Positions 1 to 8,373 of a stretch of DNA of 64,000 nt are shown here, one piece after another. Under the pieces are notes generated by a model that was given only the letters and a program-made list of their open reading frames with translations, was not told the origin of the DNA and did not search any database. The DNA comes from Terriglobia bacterium (GTDB taxonomy: Bacteria; Acidobacteriota; Terriglobia; Acidiferrales; UBA7541), in NCBI GenBank assembly GCA_020073585.1, contig JAIQEV010000001.1, positions 1 to 64,000 of the forward strand, in the 5' to 3' direction. The position numbers were made by a program, and so were the translations under genes. Every line of letters starts with the position of its first letter. Position 1 is the stretch's first letter.

Positions 1-900
1 TCCTGCGGCTGCCACCCCAACTGCGGCGTGGGCACGGCCATCATGATCAACAAGGAGACCAAGGAGTGGGCCCCCGTGCCGCGCTTCCTGGACGCTCCGC
101 AGCTCGTGAAGGACGTCACCGCCATCACCGACGCCGCCCGCGGCAAGGGCTTCTCGAACTTCATGATGGGCCTCGCCCTGCTCCGGAACTACAAGCCCTT
201 CCAGGCTCCCAAGGGCCTCACGCTCATGGACATCTTCAAGAAGTTCGACAAGACCTGGGCGCTCACCAAGAAGTCCGAGACCAAGTATGGCAAGACTTCC
301 CCGGACCGCACCTACGAAGACGCCATGAAGCGCCGCCAGAGCGATCCCTGGAATTTCCTGTTCATCGCCGGGATGTGGTTCCAGGATCTCTTCAACTATG
401 ACTTCCGCCGCACCGAAATGTGCATCATTCCCTACGGCACGCAGCAGGGCGAAATCTCCTTCTGCGCCTATAACACCGGCATCGGCTGGCGCAAGATCAT
501 CGAGAACATGCACAAAAACGCCACCGTGGCCCAGTGGTACAAGGAACACGGCAAGCACGAGATCTACGCCAAGGGCAAGAGCGTCAACCTCGAGACCTAC
601 GAGCACTCCCTGGTCATCGACGCCGCTGACGCCGCCCGCGTCCGCCACCTCGAGCATGACATTCCGCTGACTGCGGCCGAGGAAGACCGCATCCGCCGCA
701 AGCGCGCCCTCGAGGAGCAGGCCAAGGTCCGCGCCATCTACGAAGAGCTGGTGCTCAAGAAGCCCCAGCCCACCGTCGTGCAGATCGGCTCGGTCAACGA
801 CATCGCCAAGTCCGTTCCCGCCGACTTCAGCAAGGCCAATGGCAACGGCAACGGCAAGCCTGCCAAGGCCAAGGAAGCCGAAGCCGTCGCCGGCGACTAA
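1..900 (+). CDS. Radical SAM/Fe-S protein, C-terminal part (Tes/Mss-like), truncated by window edge
   Basis: The open frame enters from the left edge and the visible part is 299 codons, so the start lies outside the window. It begins with a cysteine cluster (SCGCHPNCG, residues 1-9 of the visible part). Further on it has DPWNF...FNYDF, then RTEMCIIPYGTQQGEISFC followed by AYN. That arrangement (R-x-x-x-C-x-I-x-Y, then G-x-I-x-F-C-x-Y-N) resembles the C-terminal region of MJ0619/Tes-type radical SAM enzymes, which join lipid tails into membrane-spanning lipids. The last 40 residues are a low-complexity Gly/Asn/Lys/Ala tail. The radical SAM core itself is not visible. The family call is from remembered motifs; a different multi-cluster radical SAM protein is possible. 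Confidence 0.5.
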   Translation, partial: SCGCHPNCGVGTAIMINKETKEWAPVPRFLDAPQLVKDVTAITDAARGKGFSNFMMGLALLRNYKPFQAPKGLTLMDIFKKFDKTWALTKKSETKYGKTSPDRTYEDAMKRRQSDPWNFLFIAGMWFQDLFNYDFRRTEMCIIPYGTQQGEISFCAYNTGIGWRKIIENMHKNATVAQWYKEHGKHEIYAKGKSVNLETYEHSLVIDAADAARVRHLEHDIPLTAAEEDRIRRKRALEEQAKVRAIYEELVLKKPQPTVVQIGSVNDIAKSVPADFSKANGNGNGKPAKAKEAEAVAGD

Positions 901-931
901 CCATCCGGTCCCATTCCGCAGGTTCTTCCGG

Positions 932-964
932 CTGCCCCGGTTCCGCCGGGGCAGTCGCGTTTTT
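932..964 (+). terminator. Intrinsic terminator after the radical SAM gene
   Basis: Nine-base-pair perfect stem CTGCCCCGG/CCGGGGCAG with a five-base loop, followed five bases later by a run of five T. It sits 32 bases after the stop codon of the upstream gene and before the FmdB promoter. Confidence 0.8.
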
Positions 965-994
965 GGGGCGGCGCACCCGGCGCGGAAAAGGGCT

Positions 995-1002
995 GCTATA
1001 AT
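995..1002 (+). promoter_or_regulatory. Extended -10 promoter for the FmdB gene
   Basis: TGCTATAAT gives a perfect -10 hexamer (997-1002) with the TGn extension; no -35 match is present at the expected place, as is usual for extended -10 promoters. The start codon lies 30 bases downstream. Confidence 0.6.
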
Positions 1003-1031
1003 GGTGTATCGCTTGAAATCGAGGGAAGCCG

Positions 1032-1262
1032 ATGCCGATTTACGAATATGTCTGTGACAAGTGCCATACGCCGTTCGAAAAGCTGGTCCTGAAGAAGTCC
1101 CAAGAGATTGCCTGCCCGAAGTGCGCCAGCAAGAAGAACACCCTGCAGCTTTCGGTCTTCAGCGCCTCGACCGGCGCCGGCAAGGCCGCCGCGGACCGCG
1201 CCAATGCGATCGCCTGCTCGCCTTCCGGTGGCGGCGGCTGCTGCGGCGGCCACTGCCACTGA
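1032..1262 (+). CDS. FmdB family zinc ribbon protein
   Basis: A 76-residue protein starting MPIYEYVCDKC, the hallmark of the FmdB/CxxC_CXXC_SSSS family (PF09723). Two CxxC knuckles (C8-x2-C11 and C29-x2-C32) should bind one zinc. A Gly/Cys/His-rich tail (GGGGCCGGHCH) is the usual end of these proteins and may bind a second metal. A GAGGGAAG ribosome binding sequence precedes the ATG. FmdB was named as a putative regulator of formamidase genes, but in most bacteria its function is unknown. It is a single-gene unit between a terminator and a convergent gene. Confidence 0.85.
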   Translation: MPIYEYVCDKCHTPFEKLVLKKSQEIACPKCASKKNTLQLSVFSASTGAGKAAADRANAIACSPSGGGGCCGGHCH

Positions 1263-1363
1263 TTTCCCGGCCATATTCCCGGTCTGTGTAGGAGCGGGCC
1301 TGGGTTCCCATTTTTTCTTCTGCCGTCCCGTGCGAGGGGCCGGCCTCAGAGGCCTGAGGGCTT

Positions 1364-2017
1364 TCACCGGCGAGAATAGTTGCGCACGTACCCCGGCACG
1401 GGAATCCCGGCTTTGCCCCGCGGATCCGCCACCGGCTCCTGCGGCGTCAATTGCAGCGGCAGAACCCCCGTCCACACTTCGCGAATATATTCCTGCTCAT
1501 CGTCCACCGGCGGCCCCGTGCGCACCTTGGCCGAAACCTCCGCGAGCGGCACGGCCAGCACCATCGTGCCCTTCAACTCCTGCTCGCCCGGCGGCCGTAC
1601 GCTCTCCCAGCGCCCCGGGATCACGCGCTCCACAAACGCGTGCATGGCCTCGAATTTCTCCTTCGCGTCCTCGATCACCTCGGCCTTTCCCAGCACCACC
1701 ACCGAACGGTAGTTGATCGAATGCCCGGTCGCCGAGGGCGCCAGCACCAACCCGTCAATCAACGTCACGCTCAGGCACAGCGCCGCGCCGCCCGCCAGCG
1801 CCCGGAACATCCGGCTGGCCGTCGAGCCGTGCAGAAACAGCCGGTCGCCCACGCGCACATAATTCGTCGGCATCACGTACGGCTGCCCGTCCAGCACAAA
1901 TCCGATCTGGCAGACGAACGCCTCGTCGAGGATGGAATAGATCGCCGCGCGCTCATACACCCCGCGCTGCGGTTTCTGGCGGACTTTCGTCCGTGAGGTG
2001 GGAGTAAAGTCGCTCAT
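1364..2017 (-). CDS. Pyridoxamine 5'-phosphate oxidase family protein (FMN split barrel)
   Basis: A 217-residue protein with the Pyridox_ox_2-type split barrel (PF12900). It has RGVYERAAIYSILDEAF near the N-terminus, GQPYVMPTNYVRVGDRLFLHGS in the first barrel half, and YRSVVVLGKAEVIED followed by the family's H-x-F-V-E-x-x-x-P-G-R-W motif. Proteins of this group bind FMN or F420/haem and are often annotated as NimA-like or flavin-dependent reductases; the substrate cannot be told from sequence. It is a single gene, convergent with the FmdB gene. No strong ribosome binding sequence is visible before the ATG. Confidence 0.85.
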   Translation of the reverse strand: MSDFTPTSRTKVRQKPQRGVYERAAIYSILDEAFVCQIGFVLDGQPYVMPTNYVRVGDRLFLHGSTASRMFRALAGGAALCLSVTLIDGLVLAPSATGHSINYRSVVVLGKAEVIEDAKEKFEAMHAFVERVIPGRWESVRPPGEQELKGTMVLAVPLAEVSAKVRTGPPVDDEQEYIREVWTGVLPLQLTPQEPVADPRGKAGIPVPGYVRNYSRR

Positions 2018-2229
2018 GCCCGCAGCCTATGCCGCCCCGGCTCCCGCAGCAAGTGCCAATCTGGACGCACCGCCCCTGCGAATTCGCGAAGCGCGCGCCC
2101 GGCGCCCATCGCGCCTATTGCGATTGACGCCTGCTGCCGACTCGCATACGATTTGCGCCGTGCCCGGGTTCGCTCGAGAGCTTTTCTCCTGCGGCTGGCG
2201 CGCCATGTCCTTCTGGAGAGCGTGACCTC

Positions 2230-3771
2230 ATGAACCTCATGCATCGCAGCGCAATTCTCGCCACCGCACTCTGCTTCGCCGGACTCTCCGCGCGCGCGCA
2301 GCAGCCCCCGCCGCAGCCCGCTCCGGAAAAGCCCAAGGAAGAGAAGAAGACTCCGCCTCCGCCGGAGGAGAAAGCCGTCCCCACCAAGCACTCCATCCGC
2401 ATCGCCGGCCAGGAGATCAAGTACACCGCCACCGCCGGCACCATGCTCCTGAAGCTCGAGGACGGCACGCCCAAGGCCAGCGTCTTCTACATCGCCTACA
2501 CCAAAGACGACGTGAGCGACGCCGCGCAGCGCCCCATCACCTTCGCCTTCAACGGCGGCCCGGGCTCCTCCTCCGTCTGGCTGCATCTCGGCGCCTTCGG
2601 CCCGCGCCGCGTGCAGATGGGCGACGCCGGTTCGCTGCTGCCGCCGCCCTACACCCTCGTGGACAACGAATCCTCGCTCCTCGATGTGACCGACCTGGTC
2701 TTCATCGACCCGGTCTCCACCGGCTACAGCCGCGCCGTGCCCGGCGAGCCCCCCAAGCAGTTCCACGGCATCGAGGAAGACGTGCAGTCGGTCGGCGATT
2801 TCATCCGCCTCTACACCACCCGCAACAAGCGCTGGTCCTCCCCGAAATTCCTCGCCGGCGAAAGCTACGGCACCACCCGCGCCGCAGGCCTTTCCGGCTA
2901 CCTGCAGCAGCGCTACGGCATGTACCTCAACGGCATCGTGCTCATCTCCGCGATCCTCAATTTCGAAACCGCCGAGTTCGATTCCGGCAACGACCTGCCC
3001 TACATTCTCCATCTGCCCACCTACACCGCCATCGCCTGGTACCACAAGCGCCTGCCCGCGGACCTGCAAGGAAACCTCGAGAAAGCCGTGGCCGAATCGC
3101 GCCGCTTTGCCGCCGGCGAATACGCCGACGCCCTCCTGGCCGGAGACCTGCTCCCTGCGGCGCGCCGCGCGGAGCTCGCGCAGAAGCTCGCGCGCCTCAC
3201 CGGCCTTTCCCAGGACTATGTCGAGCGCAGCCACCTGCGCGTGCCCATCTTCCGCTTCACCAAGGAATTGCTGCGCAGCCAGGGCCGCACCGTCGGCCGC
3301 ATTGACGGGCGCTTTACCGGCATCGACGCCGACGAGGCCGGGGCCAGACCCGATTATGACCCCAGCATCGCGGCGATCATGGGGCCCTACACCGCCGTGC
3401 TCAACGATTACGTCCGCGGCGACCTGAAATTCGAAAGCGACCTGCCCTATGAAATTCTCACCGGACGCGTGCATCCCTGGAGCTACGCCCCCTACGAAAA
3501 CCGCTACGTCAACGTCGCCGAGACCCTGCGCGCCGCCATGACCCAGAATCCCTTCCTGCGCGTCTTCGTCGCCAAGGGCTACTACGATCTGGCCACCCCC
3601 TTCTTCGCCGCCGAATACACCTTCGATCATCTGGGCCTCGATCCCTCCCTCCGCAGCCATCTCTCCGGCGCGTACTACGAAGCCGGCCACATGATGTACG
3701 CCCATCCGCCGTCGCTGCAGAAGCTGAAGCAGGACGTGGCGCAGTTCATGCGCGCGAGCATGGCGAAGTGA
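2230..3771 (+). CDS. Secreted serine carboxypeptidase, peptidase family S10
   Basis: A 513-residue protein with a signal peptide (residues 1-23, cleaved near ARAQ), a Pro/Lys-rich linker (24-55) and an S10 alpha/beta-hydrolase domain. FNGGPGSSS forms the oxyanion-hole motif and GESYG carries the nucleophile serine; DLATPFF and the C-terminal AGHMMY supply the catalytic Asp and His. S10 enzymes remove C-terminal residues at acidic pH, so this is probably a periplasmic peptide scavenger. The stop codon overlaps the GTG start of the CstA gene, implying translational coupling to a peptide/pyruvate transporter. That pairing suggests a route for breakdown and uptake of peptides. Confidence 0.93.
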   Translation: MNLMHRSAILATALCFAGLSARAQQPPPQPAPEKPKEEKKTPPPPEEKAVPTKHSIRIAGQEIKYTATAGTMLLKLEDGTPKASVFYIAYTKDDVSDAAQRPITFAFNGGPGSSSVWLHLGAFGPRRVQMGDAGSLLPPPYTLVDNESSLLDVTDLVFIDPVSTGYSRAVPGEPPKQFHGIEEDVQSVGDFIRLYTTRNKRWSSPKFLAGESYGTTRAAGLSGYLQQRYGMYLNGIVLISAILNFETAEFDSGNDLPYILHLPTYTAIAWYHKRLPADLQGNLEKAVAESRRFAAGEYADALLAGDLLPAARRAELAQKLARLTGLSQDYVERSHLRVPIFRFTKELLRSQGRTVGRIDGRFTGIDADEAGARPDYDPSIAAIMGPYTAVLNDYVRGDLKFESDLPYEILTGRVHPWSYAPYENRYVNVAETLRAAMTQNPFLRVFVAKGYYDLATPFFAAEYTFDHLGLDPSLRSHLSGAYYEAGHMMYAHPPSLQKLKQDVAQFMRASMAK

Positions 3772-5831
3772 AGCGGCTCTTCTCCGTCGCCCTGTGGACC
3801 GCCATCGCCCTCCTGGGCGCCGGCGCCCTGGCCACCATCGCCCTGCACCGCGGCGAGCCGCTCAACGCCACCTGGTTCGTCCTGGCTGCGGGCTGCACCT
3901 ACCTGGTGGCCTTCCGCTTCTATTCCGCGTTTCTCGCCGCGCGCGTCCTCGTTCTCGACGACACCCGCGCCACCCCTGCCGAGCGCTTCGACGACGGCCG
4001 CGACTACGTTCCCACCAACAAGTGGGTTCTTCTCGGCCACCACTTCGCCGCCATCGCCGGCCCCGGCCCGCTCGTCGGGCCTACCCTCGCCGCGCAGTTC
4101 GGCTATCTTCCCGGCACGCTCTGGCTCATCGCCGGCGCCGTCCTCGGCGGCTGCGTCCAGGACTTCGTCATCCTCTTCTGCTCCATTCGCCGCGACGGCA
4201 AATCCCTTGGCCAGATGGCCCGCGAAGAGGTCGGCCGCCGCGGCGGCTTCCTCGCACAGCTCGCCATCCTGGCCATCATGGTCATTCTTCTCGCGGTCAT
4301 CGGCCTGGTGGTCGTCAACGCCCTGAAGTCATCGCCCTGGGCCACCTTCACCCTGGCCATGACCATTCCCATCGCCCTGCTCATGGGCGTCTACCTGCGC
4401 TTCTGGCGCCCCGGCCGCGTCCTCGAGGCTTCGCTGCTCGGTGTGGTGCTGGTGGTCTTCGTGGTCGTGGCGGGGCAGTGGGTGGCCGATGCGCCGTCCT
4501 GGGCCCGGGTCTTCACCCTCTCCGGCACCGCCCTGGCCACGGCCATCATCGTTTACGGTTTTGCCGCTTCGGCGCTGCCCGTCTGGCTGCTGCTCGCTCC
4601 ACGCGACTACCTCAGCGCCTTCATCAAGGCTGGCGCGATCTTCGCCCTGGCCGCCGGCATTCTCTTCGTGCGCCCCACCGTGCAGATGCCCGCTTTCACC
4701 CGCTTCGTGGACGGCAGCGGGCCGGTCTTCGCCGGGAAAATCTTCCCCTTCTGCTTCATCACCATCGCCTGCGGCGCCGTCAGCGGCTTCCATTCCCTGG
4801 TCTCCAGCGGCACCACCCCCAAGATGATCTTGCGCGAAGGCCACGCGCGCCTCATCGGCTACGGCGCCATGCTCATGGAATCCTTCGTCGGCGTCATGGC
4901 CATGGTCGCCGCCTGCGCCATGACCCCCGGCGTCTACTTCGCCATCAACAGTCCCGCCAGCATCGTCGGCGGCACCGCCGAGACCGCCGCCACCACCATC
5001 AGCTCCTGGGGCTACGCGCTCAATCCCCAGACCATGCACGATCTCGCCCGCTCCGTCGGCGAACAAACCCTCCTCAACCGCGCCGGCGGCGCTCCTTCAC
5101 TCGCCGTGGGCATGGCCCAGATCTTTTCCGGCACCATCGGCGGCCCGCGCCTCCTCAGCATCTGGTATCACTTCGCCATCATGTTCGAAGCTCTCTTCAT
5201 CCTCACCGTCCTCGACGCCGGCACCCGCGTCGGCCGCTTCATGATTCAGGAACTCGGCGGCTACGTCTGGAAGCCCTTCGCGCGCACCTCCTGGATGCCC
5301 GGCATTCTCCTTTCCAGCGGCGTGATCGTCGGCCTGTGGGGCTATTTCCTCTACCAGGGCGTGCTCGACCCCCTCGGCGGCATCAATTCCCTGTGGCCGC
5401 TCTTCGGCATTTCCAACCAGCTCCTCGCGGCCGTGGCTCTCGTCGTGGCTACCACCATCCTGATGAAGATGGGCCGCTGGCGCTGGCTTTGGGTGACGCT
5501 CGTGCCCATGGCCGGGCTGGTCACCGTCACCATGACCGCCAGCTACCAGAAAATCTTTCATCCCAACCCGCGCATCGGCTTCCTCTCCTACGCCTCCGCG
5601 CTTTCCGCGCAGCTCGCCGCCGGAAACATTCCCGCCGCCAAAATCGCCGAAACCCGGCGCCTCATCTTCAACCAGCGCCTGGACGCCGCCGTTACCGCAG
5701 TCCTCGCCCTGATGATCCTGGCTCTGCTCGCCGATGCCCTCCGCCACTGGTACGCCCTCATCGCCAAGAGCAAAGCCCCCGTCCTCCACGAAGCCCCGTA
5801 CATCCCCACCCAGTGGGCGGAGGGCGACTGA
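3768..5831 (+). CDS. cstA: Carbon starvation protein CstA family transporter
   Basis: A 687-residue multi-pass membrane protein with the CstA signature: GRDYVPTNKWVLLGHHFAAIAG, GPLVGP, GTLWLIAGAVLGGCVQDF and SGFHSLVSSGTTPKM. CstA proteins (E. coli CstA and BtsT) import pyruvate and small peptides and are induced when carbon is short. The GTG start overlaps the stop of the S10 peptidase gene and the stop overlaps the ATG of ybdD, so all three are probably translated as one unit. Transport of peptides released by the peptidase is an inference from this arrangement. Confidence 0.95.
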   Translation: MKRLFSVALWTAIALLGAGALATIALHRGEPLNATWFVLAAGCTYLVAFRFYSAFLAARVLVLDDTRATPAERFDDGRDYVPTNKWVLLGHHFAAIAGPGPLVGPTLAAQFGYLPGTLWLIAGAVLGGCVQDFVILFCSIRRDGKSLGQMAREEVGRRGGFLAQLAILAIMVILLAVIGLVVVNALKSSPWATFTLAMTIPIALLMGVYLRFWRPGRVLEASLLGVVLVVFVVVAGQWVADAPSWARVFTLSGTALATAIIVYGFAASALPVWLLLAPRDYLSAFIKAGAIFALAAGILFVRPTVQMPAFTRFVDGSGPVFAGKIFPFCFITIACGAVSGFHSLVSSGTTPKMILREGHARLIGYGAMLMESFVGVMAMVAACAMTPGVYFAINSPASIVGGTAETAATTISSWGYALNPQTMHDLARSVGEQTLLNRAGGAPSLAVGMAQIFSGTIGGPRLLSIWYHFAIMFEALFILTVLDAGTRVGRFMIQELGGYVWKPFARTSWMPGILLSSGVIVGLWGYFLYQGVLDPLGGINSLWPLFGISNQLLAAVALVVATTILMKMGRWRWLWVTLVPMAGLVTVTMTASYQKIFHPNPRIGFLSYASALSAQLAAGNIPAAKIAETRRLIFNQRLDAAVTAVLALMILALLADALRHWYALIAKSKAPVLHEAPYIPTQWAEGD

Positions 5832-6064
5832 TGCGCCGCGCTCCCGGTAGAACAGGCTTCAGCCTGTTCTCTTCACTTGCTCGCTTCCGCCACGTTGCCC
5901 GTGCCGCTTGGCGCGCCCTCCGCGAATGGAGCGGCGATGCCGCCTATGACCGCTACCTCCGCGTCGCCGCCGCCAAGCCCGGCGCCCAACCGCCGCTCAC
6001 CCCCGCCGAGTTCTACCTCGAGCAGCTCAACCGCCGCTACTCCCGCCCCACCCGCTGCTGCTGA
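5831..6064 (+). CDS. ybdD: YbdD/YjiX family small protein, CstA partner
   Basis: A 77-residue protein. Its C-terminal half, YDRYLRVAAAKPGAQ-PPLTPAEFYLEQLNRRYSR-PTRCC, matches YbdD/YjiX (PF04328): a YDxY start, the proline-rich turn, the E-F motif and the terminal RCC. The gene is fused to cstA by an ATGA-type overlap, exactly as in E. coli cstA-ybdD and btsT-yjiX, where the small protein is needed for transport activity. The N-terminal 15 residues are unusual because they are encoded by a perfect DNA palindrome (5850-5869), so the ancestral start may have been further in. Confidence 0.85.
   Translation: MRRAPGRTGFSLFSSLARFRHVARAAWRALREWSGDAAYDRYLRVAAAKPGAQPPLTPAEFYLEQLNRRYSRPTRCC
5850..5869. 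repeat. Short palindrome inside the ybdD 5' end
   Basis: GAACAGGCT-TC-AGCCTGTTC is a perfect inverted repeat with a two-base centre. It lies within the first codons of ybdD and would form a strong hairpin in the cstA-ybdD mRNA. A related CTGAAG-centred inverted repeat lies at 20672-20696. Confidence 0.7.
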
Positions 6065-6109
6065 CCGCAGCAGGCGTCCCGCGCTGGAAGTCCCGGGAAG
6101 CAGCTTGCG

Positions 6110-8128
6110 CTAGCGCTCCGGCGCGCGCGCAAACACCTCTTGCACCACCCCCTCCCGGTCCAGAGGCTTTGAGAAAAAATATCCCTGGGCATATTCGCAG
6201 CCCAGCGTCTTGAGGTAGTCCACCTGTTCGGCTGTTTCCGTGCCTTCCGCCACGACTTCCATGCCCAGGTTGCGCGCCAGGGTCATGATCGTATCCACGA
6301 TTTGACCGCTGGTCCGGTTGGTTTCCATGCCGGAGATGAAGGAGCGGTCGATCTTGAGGGTGTCCAGCGGGAAGCGCCGCAAGTAACTCAAGGACGAATA
6401 TCCGGTGCCGAAGTCGTCGATGCTCAAGCGAATTCCGAGTGCTTTGAGTTCGTCGAAAAGCCTGCACGTCCTTTGCGCATCGCTCATGATCACGCTTTCG
6501 GTGATCTCCAGTTTCAAGGCCGGCGGAGCAAGACCCGTCTCCTGCAGAACCTGCCGCACTTGGCTCACCAGATCCGGCTGCGCAAACTGCTTGGCCGAGA
6601 TGTTCACGGCCATGGTCAGCGGGGGAGTGGATGGGAATTGCAGATTCCAGGCGTGCATCTGCCGGCAGGCCTCGCGCATCACCCATCTCCCGATCAATAC
6701 AATCAGCCCGGTTTCCTCCGCCACCGCGATGAACTCCCCCGGCGTGACCATTCCGGACTCCGGCCGCTGCCAGCGCAGCAAGGCCTCGAAGCCCGCGATG
6801 CGCCCATCCTGCAGCGAGACGATGGGCTGGTAGTGCACCCGGAATTCCTCGCGCTCGATCGCCCGGCGCAGGTCCGATTCCAGCTTCAAACGGCGCACCG
6901 CGCTGACATGCATGGCCGGATCGAATATTTCGCACTGCGCCTTGCCCTGGCTCTTGGCGCGGTGCATGGCCGTCTCCGCATCGCGCAGCATGTCTTCCGC
7001 CACGGTGTAGCCGGTGGTGCTTAACGCAATTCCGATGCCGGCTGTGGTGAACACCTCCTGCCCATTGATCAGGAAAGGAGATGCCAGGGTCTGCTGGATT
7101 CGTTCGGCCACGCGCACGCTGTCGCTGCAATCCCGGATGTCTTCGAGCAGGATAGTGAACTCGTCGCCTCCCATCCGCGCCAGCGTGTCCTCCACGCCCG
7201 GACGGGTCGCCGCCTTGTTGCCTGCCGGACGCGCAATCAGATCCTCGCGCCGGATCGTGCGCCGCAGCCGCTGGGCGATCTCCACGATCAGCCGGTCGCC
7301 CGCGTCGTGCCCCAGGCTGTCATTCACCATCTTGAAGCGATCGACGTCTATGAATAGGACCGCGAATTTGTAGTCGGGACGCCGTTTGGACCGTCCGCCG
7401 CACTGCGTCAGCCGGTCCAGAAACAGGGCGCGATTCGGCAGTTGCGTGAGCGGGTCGTGGAAGGCGTCGTAGAGCAGTTTGTCTTCGTAGCGCCGACGCT
7501 CCAGGACGCGTCCCATCTGGATGCCCACCTGCCGCATCACCCGCAACAGCCCGGCATCCGGCTCGGCCGTCACCGGCGAGAAGAACTCCAGCACGGCGGC
7601 AATCTCTTTCCCCGCCAGCACCGGGAACGCCAGAACCGCCTGCATTCCACACTCCCGCGCGGCGCTCATTCCGGGGCACTCTTCCTCCTGCGTGACGTTG
7701 CTGATCCAGGCTGCTTCTCCGCTGGCCGCCACTCGTCCCGGCAGCCCGTCTCCCGGGGGCAGGAAACTTTCCTTGGAGAGCGGGCCCAGTCGTTCCCATA
7801 AGGCGGGATCGGAGACGTACCACACGGCGGCTGGTGCGGCTGTTTTCCCGCTTCCCTCTTCCTGCCAGAAACGTACACGCCCGGCCGGCCATCCCGTGTA
7901 CGCGCACACGCGCGCGAGTGCGAAGCGCAGCGCGTCCTCCAGGGAAGATTGTTCGCTGGCGGCGAAGGCGATCTCTTGCAGCAGTTGAACTTCTTTTTGC
8001 GCCGTATGCAGGGCCCCCAGCATCTCTTTCGCGAGGCTCTCCGCATTCAGGCGGGACTGCTCCTCCCGGCTCAGCAGCTCTTTGAGCCGCGCCAGCTCGC
8101 TGTCCGAAGATGCTGTGGAGTAGGTCAT
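6110..8128 (-). CDS. GAF-GGDEF-EAL c-di-GMP turnover protein
   Basis: A 672-residue cytoplasmic protein: an N-terminal coiled coil (about 8-45), a GAF-like sensor (about 47-212), a GGDEF domain (about 222-400) and an EAL domain (about 412-665). The diguanylate cyclase motif MGGDEF is intact, and 12 extra residues precede it. The phosphodiesterase domain keeps FEALLRW, DDFGTGYSS, KIDRSF and VAEGTET, so both activities are possible. No membrane segment or phospho-receiver is present; input is presumably through the GAF domain. It stands alone and is convergent with cstA-ybdD. Confidence 0.93.
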   Translation of the reverse strand: MTYSTASSDSELARLKELLSREEQSRLNAESLAKEMLGALHTAQKEVQLLQEIAFAASEQSSLEDALRFALARVCAYTGWPAGRVRFWQEEGSGKTAAPAAVWYVSDPALWERLGPLSKESFLPPGDGLPGRVAASGEAAWISNVTQEEECPGMSAARECGMQAVLAFPVLAGKEIAAVLEFFSPVTAEPDAGLLRVMRQVGIQMGRVLERRRYEDKLLYDAFHDPLTQLPNRALFLDRLTQCGGRSKRRPDYKFAVLFIDVDRFKMVNDSLGHDAGDRLIVEIAQRLRRTIRREDLIARPAGNKAATRPGVEDTLARMGGDEFTILLEDIRDCSDSVRVAERIQQTLASPFLINGQEVFTTAGIGIALSTTGYTVAEDMLRDAETAMHRAKSQGKAQCEIFDPAMHVSAVRRLKLESDLRRAIEREEFRVHYQPIVSLQDGRIAGFEALLRWQRPESGMVTPGEFIAVAEETGLIVLIGRWVMREACRQMHAWNLQFPSTPPLTMAVNISAKQFAQPDLVSQVRQVLQETGLAPPALKLEITESVIMSDAQRTCRLFDELKALGIRLSIDDFGTGYSSLSYLRRFPLDTLKIDRSFISGMETNRTSGQIVDTIMTLARNLGMEVVAEGTETAEQVDYLKTLGCEYAQGYFFSKPLDREGVVQEVFARAPER

Positions 8129-8373
8129 TCCCTCGGGCCTGCTCTCGGAACGCCGGCTGCCATGCCCGTCGCGTTTACGCTGTTTTCGGACTCGGCAGGA
8201 ACATGCGGAAGGGAGGTTTCCGGATCGCCTGCCGGGAAGGGGGGAGTAGCTCGGAACAGGAAAGCTTTCCAGCTACATACTTGGCTTTTAACACACCCCG
8301 CTAGCGGGTGTCTATGGATTCTTGCGCGCGGCCCGCGGCCGGCGCGTTCTTCTCTCTGTGCAGCGGAAAAGCT

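Noticed and set aside
8293-8311. Hairpin ACACCC/GGGTGT between two minus-strand genes as a terminator
   Set aside because: No T run follows the hairpin on either strand, so termination is not supported.
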